From the NCBI RefSeq assembly GCF_031143425.1, contig NC_090437.1, positions 844,081,978 to 844,145,977 on the forward strand: a DNA stretch of 64,000 bases, read 5' to 3'. Below, piece by piece: positions 57,151 to 64,000 of this stretch; the stretch's first letter is position 1, and the number at the start of each line of letters is the position of its first letter. The notes beneath the pieces are model-generated. The model was given only the letters and a program-made list of their open reading frames with translations, searched no databases and was not told the origin of the DNA. Both the position numbers and the translations under genes were made by a program. This DNA comes from Pleurodeles waltl (lineage: Eukaryota > Chordata > Amphibia > Caudata > Salamandridae).

Positions 57151-57583
57151 GTGGTGGATTCCTGCTCCACGACCGCGGGCCTCGCCTGCGTTAGTGGAGC
57201 AAGAATCCATTGAAAACAGGCACAGGGGGAAAGGAAAAAATCTTTCCTTTCCACCTCTGTCTGTTTTCCACCCCCAACTGCACCTTGGATGCGTCCTCTC
57301 TCCACTTGCGCTGGACGCAAATGGCTTCCAGTGCGTCCTCGGCAGCATTTGATAACATCAGCACGCTGTGAGTGCGCTGACGTCATCAGATTGCCAAAGG
57401 GGGAGGTTGGAGGTGGAAGGGGAAGCGATTCCCCTTCCATCCCTGACTGGGGAGAGTGGGAGGGAGGCCCACGGGGCTAGCTCTCCCCGTGGGCCCGGTG
57501 CAGGATGAGCTGGTCTCATCCCCGGCACATGGGAACTGTGAGGGAGGACGAGACCAGCTCGCCCCAGGCACCCTACCGGTTAA

Positions 57584-59469
57584 TAGACTCTAGAAAAACA
57601 AAACACCTAAAGCTCCTGTGGGAAATAAAACAATCAGCTTTTTCAAACAAATCCCCAGTGTGAAGTCCTATGTGTAATCCAAAGAAAGGTACTTAGATCT
57701 CCCCAGAGCAGTAAATTTCCTGTCACAGGTACCATATTTATGCTTGGCACCCTCTAATGGGTGGGGGTGACTCCTCTCCCAACAAAACAGAGTAAAAGTT
57801 CAACAGGGTAACTCTTCTGAGTTTTGCAACATTCCTGTTTGCCTTACTGCAAACCTTCTCAAACTGTCATGTGTTAGGGCATTTTAAAAATGACAACATT
57901 CTTCAGCCACACTAAATATGGGCTCTCAGTGCTGTGAGTGTATGTGGGAATCTCCTAGAGAATTCACCAGTGTCCTTACTCATCCTTCATTCAAATGAAC
58001 AGTGAGTACCCTGACACATTCATCGATCTAGAGTTTTCATGCACATATGCCTCTAATAATTGTTGAAACTCTCCCCCATTTTCCGCTTCCAGACCCTAGC
58101 AATTCATGCTCCATATAAATATAATGTATTGACTCATTGTTTATTGGTATGTGAGTACTGATTGAATGACCCATTTTTTCATCATGATGTATGTTTGACC
58201 TGTCTAATTCCTATCTTCTGATATGCATGTTTTCAGCTATTTATCTAAAACTTAACGTATTCCAACTCACTGTGTGTACACTTCACTCATGACTTTCATG
58301 ATACATGTGTGCCATTCTTGTTTGCAGTGTGGCTCCACTTGTTGTTTAAGTAGGTAATAGCCTGTTAGGCATAAATATAAATTTGCTTTTTTATTTAGAA
58401 ATACTTAGGGGACAATAATATTTACCGTACGCAATCCAGTCCTAAAGATGGTATCAATTATTCATTAGGACAGCGACTGCAATGCCGGCGTGTGTTCCAA
58501 TTCTCGTTGCATAATCAAAGAAACTTCAAATGCATCTATAACTGACAAGATTTAGACTATTGATACTCCTCAACCAGTGTGCACAAGTACACACTGATCC
58601 AAATTATATGGATTCACTAATATATATTTTTTCCATTGGACATTCATGTGCTGTTTGCCAGAAGTGTATCCTTCAATTTACCTGGTTGTGTTCTTTGATT
58701 GAAACTCCCTGTTTGCAAAGGTAAATGTATTTCATATGTATACCTACAGTTATGCAATCTGCAAGTGACAGTTATTTCACAGGACATGGGTTCCTTTTTC
58801 GACTTCATATACTAGGGGCTTAGAGGCAAGTTAAATGAGCTAAATATGAATAATCCAATTAAACCATATTTAAAGGGTGAGCACAGACACTCTAATCCTG
58901 ATTAGCAGGGGTACATTGCACACAGTTCTAAAGCCAGCAAAGCAGATAGGGCACAAATCTGAGGGTCATCATACAAAAATTGATCCTACACCAAAGAGTT
59001 CCTTGGGCATCTAAGCTCAGAAGAATGTTTCAAAACAATAAATTCACATTTCTGACCATGTGATCAGCTATGTCCTTCAGGCAAGTGTAAGAACCAACAA
59101 GCCAATTTAGTCCACTGATCTGTTGCTAGCTCACTCTTGTATTCACACATTATTTATTTAATTGCTTACTTCATTTAATGAATATCTTGGGCATTCCCCA
59201 AATCCCTTAGACTGTTATCATTGACAGAATGCTGAAGGCTCATATCTAAATTCTGCTTGCTATTTCCCTAGATAAACCATTTCTCCATTGTTTTTCAGGT
59301 TTTTTATTCTATATGATGCCTACATAAACATATTCTCTATTTTAAAAGCAGTTACTATGTGCTCAGAAGTTATATTAGAAGTAGATTAGAAAAAACAGGT
59401 TTGTACATGTTAATTTCAACAATAATATACATTAATGGTTACCCTAGTTGATGTTATTATGTGTAGCAC
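57584..59469. other. AT-rich spacer; expected place of ERV-D env 3' end and LTR
   Basis: No LTR, TM or polypurine tract of copy D can be recognised here. Frames are short, and decayed retroviral sequence cannot be excluded. Confidence 0.45.
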
Positions 59470-60450
59470 TTGCTTCTCGTCTAGTTCTAGCTTCCATCCT
59501 CCACCCATGCTCCACATGATAGATCTTTGGAAACACTATTACTAGATAACACACACCATGCCAACATTTCAGCAATTTAAAATATTTGTGCTGTCCACAA
59601 ATAAAATACAGTTCAATGATCACAAAATTATTTCCATCTAAATAGAATTCACTCTTTCCCTGACATCAAAAACATGCTCACAAACACTTTCCCCTATAAA
59701 CAATGGATCTATATATCTCTATTCAATGTGTATGTGCAACCTCTCTTTATGTTGCCAGTCCAAAGTCAAAGCTGGTAAATTCCCTTGCACTTGGTGTTCT
59801 ATTTTCTCTTTCTTCAATTTGTGTTGTGCTCTAAGATCCTTATCTGTTTTGGATTTGGCTTCCAGTTCCCTCCTTCCATCTTCTACCAACTTTAGAAATG
59901 TCTTTCCTATTGGAATCATTGAACAGGATCAATTATGTCTATGAGCACATGCAGTGTAAGATATTTCCCTGCAATTTCAGCACTTTTAAAATAAGGATTT
60001 TTCTCAGATGCTTAAACAAGGGACTTTCTGGCAATACTAGGTCATAATTTGAGAAATAATATTGGAAACTTTCCTTGTGATAAAATATATTCAAGAGCAG
60101 ACTACAAGAAATACCATATGTCAGTGGAAAATCCGGGATAAGTGGAGCCCTCGGATGCAGAAGCAGGTGACTGTGTATATGCATAGCAATCCTTTGCATC
60201 CATTGTATTGATCTATTCATATAGCAATTTAAAATATACATTAGCTGAATAATCTCCTCTAGACCCATCTAAATGTAATGCTTTCTCATTTAACATACAG
60301 TGATTATTATCCTTTGGACTAAAAGTAAATGGGGAAACACTAGGGGATAACTCCTTCTCTTCAGAACATGTAGAAGAAAATGCTCCTACAAGCAACACTA
60401 CTAATATCACAAGGAAAATAAGCACCAAAGCACCTACATTTATTTACATC
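59470..60450 (-). pseudogene. env: ERV-D env remnant (SU, start of TM)
   Basis: Begins with a hydrophobic segment (60428-60380) like the signal region of copy B env. NVYFKLLYE (near 60225) follows, matching NVFYRLLNE. After a frame change come TMDAKDC, then FPLTYGISCSLLL near 60120 and FSNYDLV near 60050. Further on, 59920-59719 is open and aligns with the Lys/Glu-rich mid SU (GKTFLKLVEDGRRELE). WHGVCYL and IVFPKIYHVEH near 59530 match the end of SU. A basic RTRREA string near 59480 sits where copy B has its furin site. TM beyond this is not recognisable. Confidence 0.72.
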
Positions 60451-60805
60451 TAATTTTCTGATTTGGCTCCATTACGTCTTTAGAATCATATCTATTACTA
60501 GATAAGCACAGCAATGGTAAAATACTCCTTCATTGTTTCACCAATGCAAACAGCAAAGAGAGCTCCAAAAGTCCAAAGCTCATTTATCAGCAACATGCAA
60601 ATTGTAGTGAGGCTTCACTAGCCCTACTCCACATTCTTCTAAGTAACAACCCTCTTTCTTCTTCTACCGGAGCCTCGGAAATCTTCCAAATTCCTGATCC
60701 CAATCATTGTTAATGTCTCTAACGTGCATGTAAACTAAGCTCATAGATCACAATGAAAACTCAAGATGCAGTTCAATCACGATGTTAAGTTCATGGAGGT
60801 TCAGC

Positions 60806-61021
60806 CTAACCTGTATATTCATCCCAATATTTCCAGAACTCTTGATCTGGGGCTGTTTCATTTGCAAAGTAAGTCCACTGTGGTAAAGAATACCCATGAC
60901 TAGGTATTCTTGCCCCTTTCGACCTTCTAAGTGCCACACCCTCATCTTCACTTTCTCTCAAGTTAGAGTTCTCATTCCCTTCAACAATCGTCAGTAACAC
61001 ACGTTCTTCAGGTAAACTCAC
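60806..61021 (-). pseudogene. ERV-D pol tail, terminal aromatic block
   Basis: A 71-codon open stretch between integrase and env. Its end (basic RRSKGARIP, then PQWTYFANETAPDQEF and a WDEYTG terminus) resembles the end of the copy B pol tail (KRKRVANRR, PEWAYATTSEWQQEF, GQYYGT). The preceding part is acidic (RESEDEG). This supports the tail as a conserved feature of the lineage. Confidence 0.6.
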
Positions 61022-64000
61022 TTTGCCCTGTTCTTGTCTTTTGGGCTAACGGTCGCCAGCTTTCACTCTCTTTCTTCCAGCATCCATTCCTTCTCCAAGG
61101 TCTGATTCTGAGTCTGACTCATTCACCACAGGACAGGACTCGATTGTTTCTGCTTCAGTGTTAGATGTGGCTTGTTCAATACCCTCTTCAACTTGCTCAG
61201 TTGCTGTTTCAAACTCAGGTTGGTCCCCGACAACTTGACCAACCTGCTATTGTTGTTTCTCTCATACCACTGGTTCTTCTGGAACAGGCACTGTCGTATC
61301 AAGAGGATATTCAAATTTATGAGTATAGGACGCATGTATCTAGTTTGGGACACCTTCACACTTCACAGCAGTAGTTATAACCAGGATCACCTGATTTTGC
61401 CCATGCCAACAGGGTTCCAGACATGTTTCCTAATGTGTTTCTTTGTCAAGACCCAATCTCTGGGACAAAGTTCATGGCACTGTTCTTCTTGCAGTGGGGT
61501 GTGACTGCCCCGACTTAATGAGACATAGAACACACTACATCAGCTGGTCCCTTGCAATAGTGTAGGACCATATCATCTGTTATATTCACAAGCACATTTG
61601 CAGGAATCGCCAGCAGTCTCATCACCCTCCCCATTAGGATTTCGTGCTGGTACAGTCCAGTCTTTCGATCAGGTACACTTCGGAGACTCATCAACTCAAG
61701 TGGCAAAGCATCAGGCCATTTCAACGATGTTGAAGCACAAATATTTGCCAATTTTGAGTTCAGTTTGCCATTCCTGAAGCCTCAGGTCTGTAGTTACAAT
61801 GCACTCTCTGTTCCATTTGCAGTGCTGCATACAACAATTTCAGGACCTCATTGTTAAGATGAGTTCCTCAAACTTATTCCAAAGAAGTCAGAAAATCAAA
61901 ATGTGGGAATGATTTCCCTCAAAAGAAGTTTGGCTACAGTAGCTAGGTACGCTTCGACCCAACAGGAAAAGATGCATACAATGACCAAAACATATCTCAA
62001 TCTGTTGCACACAGGCATCTCAATTACACCTGGGCGGAGTTCTGTTACGCGGAACTCTGAGAAGTGGCGAAAAAATTCTGCTGAGCTACATGGGGGTTCC
62101 ACGAGTGGCAGAGTTTGGGTAAGTCACGCTGATTTGGGTAATCACACTGATTTTTAGCACTGGGGTTTCTCCTGTGCTGTAAATCAGTTTGGACGGCATC
62201 TCGCAAAATGGCAGAAGGCGCTAACTTCTTTCTGCTGCTTGAGTAAATTTTCTACACAAGCGAATGTTCCCCAACGCGAGCGGCAGCATTCTCATTGTGA
62301 GCAGTTGCTGGCTATTGCGACCGCTCGCGTTCAGAAATCTCACTCGCCAACCTAGCGATTTCTCAAGCTTGCCAACTGGTGAAAACTCTACAAACTCTGT
62401 CAGAAGGGCGGAATTCTTTGCCCACTCCTAATCTAAATACAATCCATCTCTATCCTGTTAAAAAGCCCCCCTGACCTTCCTATGTGGCTCAGTCTGACTG
62501 TAGTTCTTTTTCCAACATTATTCTGTTGACACACCTGTGACATGTTGCTTCAGCCATCAATCTGAATTTTGGATTATATCAGGTCTCCCTGAACAACCTC
62601 ACCTTTGTGCCCTTACCAATATGAGCTAGACCATAGAAATGTCTAGCCATAGGAGGTAACAAGCTATTTGGTAACACTGGTCGTCCAGCCATCCAAACCT
62701 AAATGTCATCATCTCTTTTGACACAGCCTGCTCTAACCCAACTTTGTTGTGTCTCTTCAGATAGTTCCTCTTGAATCCTTTTCACCTCACCCCAGGTACC
62801 AGCAGTTGTCACCAAGAGGTTAAAGTTAGTTACATCCATTCCCTCATTTGTGAATTCACCATTAAATGTACAAACATTATAAGTGCAATACTTGGCAACC
62901 TTGTCAGGGCACCTATTGCCCAAAGTCACATGATCTTCTCCAGAATGAGGGGCAGGGCACTTAACCACTGTAACATGTTCAGGCAATTGTAGTACATCGA
63001 GGAGGTTTCTCACTTGTTTGTAATTCCAGATCAGAGATCCAAATGATATCATAAACCATCGCTGAGACCACAGCTGCCCAAAGTCATGAACAACAGCAAA
63101 GCTGTATTGACTATTGGTAAAGATCGGGAGATAAATAGTAAAGAACAATCAACTCGGCCACTTGGGCAGAGAATATTCCTTGAAGCCAGGAAGCTTCAAC
63201 AAGTCCAGACTGCATAGGCTGCTCTTATACTTCCTCCACTGTCTCTCAAATGTGAACCATCAACATAAAGAACATAATCAGATTTAGGTAATGGTTCATC
63301 TCATAAATCTGGTCTCGGCTTGGTGCACAGTTCAGTAACATCAAGACAATCGTGGTCCCCTTCACAATCTTCATTGGTTCCTTGACCCACTAGTGGCTAC
63401 AGAGTAGCAGGATTCAAAATTCCCCAACATTTGACCGTCACATTCTCTGCAGCCAGGATCACTTGCTCATACTTAGTCAGTCAACTACTTGTCAGATGCT
63501 GTGTTCTGGTTCTAGCCAACAAAATTTCTACCAAATGGGGCACGTACACAGTTAATGGGTGACCCATAACAATATTTTCACACCTCTCGATACTAGTGCT
63601 GACCTCTGCTACTGAATTTAGACATCAAGGCAATGCAGAAGCAACAGGATCTAATGTGGCTGAAAAATATGCCACTGGTCTCTTAGCATTTCCATGCATC
63701 TGAGTCAGCACTGAAAGAGCACAGACCTTCCTTTCACTGCAGAAAAGTGCAAAAGATTTGTTATAAACGGGCATTCCTAGAGAAGGGGCATTATAGAGAC
63801 ATTCTCTCAGCTCTAGGAACACATCAAGGCAACTGTTGTCTCATGGTAATGGATCAGACACAGCCAATTGTGTCTGTTTCTTTAAAGGCTTAGCCACCAG
63901 AGAAAAGTTGGGTATCTACTGTCTGCAGTAGCCAATCATTTTCCAAAAACATTCTGACTTCCCTCTTGTAGTTGGTGGACTTATTTTCAATATGGCTGAA
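61022..64000 (-). pseudogene. pol: ERV-D pol remnant (RT end, RNase H, integrase)
   Basis: At the right edge, REVRMFLE and LLQ-VD-QLFS strings match the RT thumb of copy A. 63822-63625 encodes the LRECLYNAPSLGMP to VAYFSATLDPVA region. 63148-62699 covers RNase H, with TNSQYSF where copy A has TDSQYGF (catalytic Asp replaced by Asn). Integrase follows: LSHIGRSGG near 62490, the MITE, then VIEMPVCNRLRYVLVIVCIFS near 62000, a core that is badly broken, and MANICAS...KWPDALPLELMSLRSVPDRKTG near 61740-61650. A decayed C-terminal domain (KCEGVP, near 61350) precedes a broken acidic tail. Many stops are present. Confidence 0.8.
62027..62430. mobile_element. hAT-like MITE inserted in ERV-D integrase
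   Basis: About 404 bp splitting the integrase codons around MD(C)I / VIEMP. The right end reads inward as TAGGAGTGGGCAAAGAATTC and the left end is cacctgggcggagttc, so the ends are imperfect inverted repeats. The flanks tctcaattaca (62018-62028) and tctaaataca (62431-62440) look like a diverged 8-10 bp target duplication, which points to the hAT superfamily. It has no coding capacity. Confidence 0.6.

Larger units (their letters stand above)
52560..57579 (-). mobile_element. piggyBac-type DNA transposon, degenerate
   Basis: A piggyBac transposase remnant in the middle (54014-55800, minus), long non-coding flanks, and a TTAA at 57580-57583 that may be the right target site. The left limit is a guess from where the low-complexity, A-rich flank begins. 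I could not match inverted ends, so both limits are approximate. The 5' flank of the gene contains a large tandem array (56280-57150). Confidence 0.65.
59470..64000 (-). mobile_element. Endogenous retrovirus copy D, partial, runs past window end
   Basis: Minus-strand RT, RNase H, integrase, pol tail and env remnants in viral order from 64000 leftward, all clearly related to copies A and B but with many stops. It is interrupted by a hAT-like MITE at 62027-62430. Gag and the 5' LTR would lie beyond the window. Confidence 0.85.

Noticed and set aside
56228..57151. Gly/Pro/Cys-rich frames up to 153 codons
   Set aside because: They repeat with the 157-181 bp array and are not independent genes.
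57850..58000. Possible 3' LTR edge of copy D (gggcatttt string)
   Set aside because: The match to the gggcacattt LTR edge is short and no further LTR similarity follows.

Overview
The window looks like repeat-dense DNA from a very large vertebrate genome, most probably a salamander and possibly a newt such as Pleurodeles. This is an inference. It rests on the combination of long-LTR retroviral copies primed by vertebrate initiator tRNA-Met, a DIRS retrotransposon, Harbinger-type miniature elements ending in GGCCCTCATT or GGGCCAGATGTA, a piggyBac element, a FLYWCH/Mutator-like transposase and a CR1/L2-like LINE. I see no intact host gene. One 114-base exon-like block at 35106-35219 is the only candidate. 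No bacterial features, CRISPR array, rRNA or tRNA gene were found.

Four copies of one class I (gamma/epsilon-like) endogenous retrovirus lineage dominate. Copy A (minus strand, 1013-10817) has a 5' LTR, primer binding site, leader, gag and a nearly open pol, but its env and 3' LTR are replaced by a Harbinger-type element ending at 1012. Copy B (plus, 13297-26824) is a complete provirus: two very similar 1.6 kb LTRs, a candidate 4-bp target duplication, gag, pro-pol, env and a polypurine tract. Its gag is badly broken and its env has two stops. Copy C (plus, about 41.5-49.5 kb) is an old ruin keeping gag fragments and one recognisable LTR, with a foreign minus-strand LTR inside gag. Copy D (minus, about 59.47 kb to the window end) holds pol and env remnants split by a hAT-like miniature element.

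Between these lie, in order: a DIRS element with inverted terminal repeats and an internal complementary region (26.95-31.92 kb); a 66-bp minisatellite (33.83-34.96 kb); a FLYWCH/Mutator-like transposase split by a 1.16 kb Harbinger-type MITE (35.47-37.92 kb); a LINE fragment (38.8-39.7 kb, minus); a GGGCCAGATGTA-ended MITE (51.08-51.76 kb); and a piggyBac element with a 160-180 bp internal tandem array (about 52.56-57.58 kb, minus).

The most distinctive biology is the retrovirus lineage. Gag, protease and polymerase appear to share one frame with no recoding stop, joined by a Gln/Met-rich linker. Gag is unusually long, with a conserved domain before capsid. Polymerase carries a long acidic tail after integrase that ends in a conserved aromatic block. 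The leader before gag is far better conserved than the LTRs and carries a TGACGTCA palindrome. Env pairs CXXC in SU with CX7CC in TM. These points were read by eye from a few copies; no alignment or database search was run.
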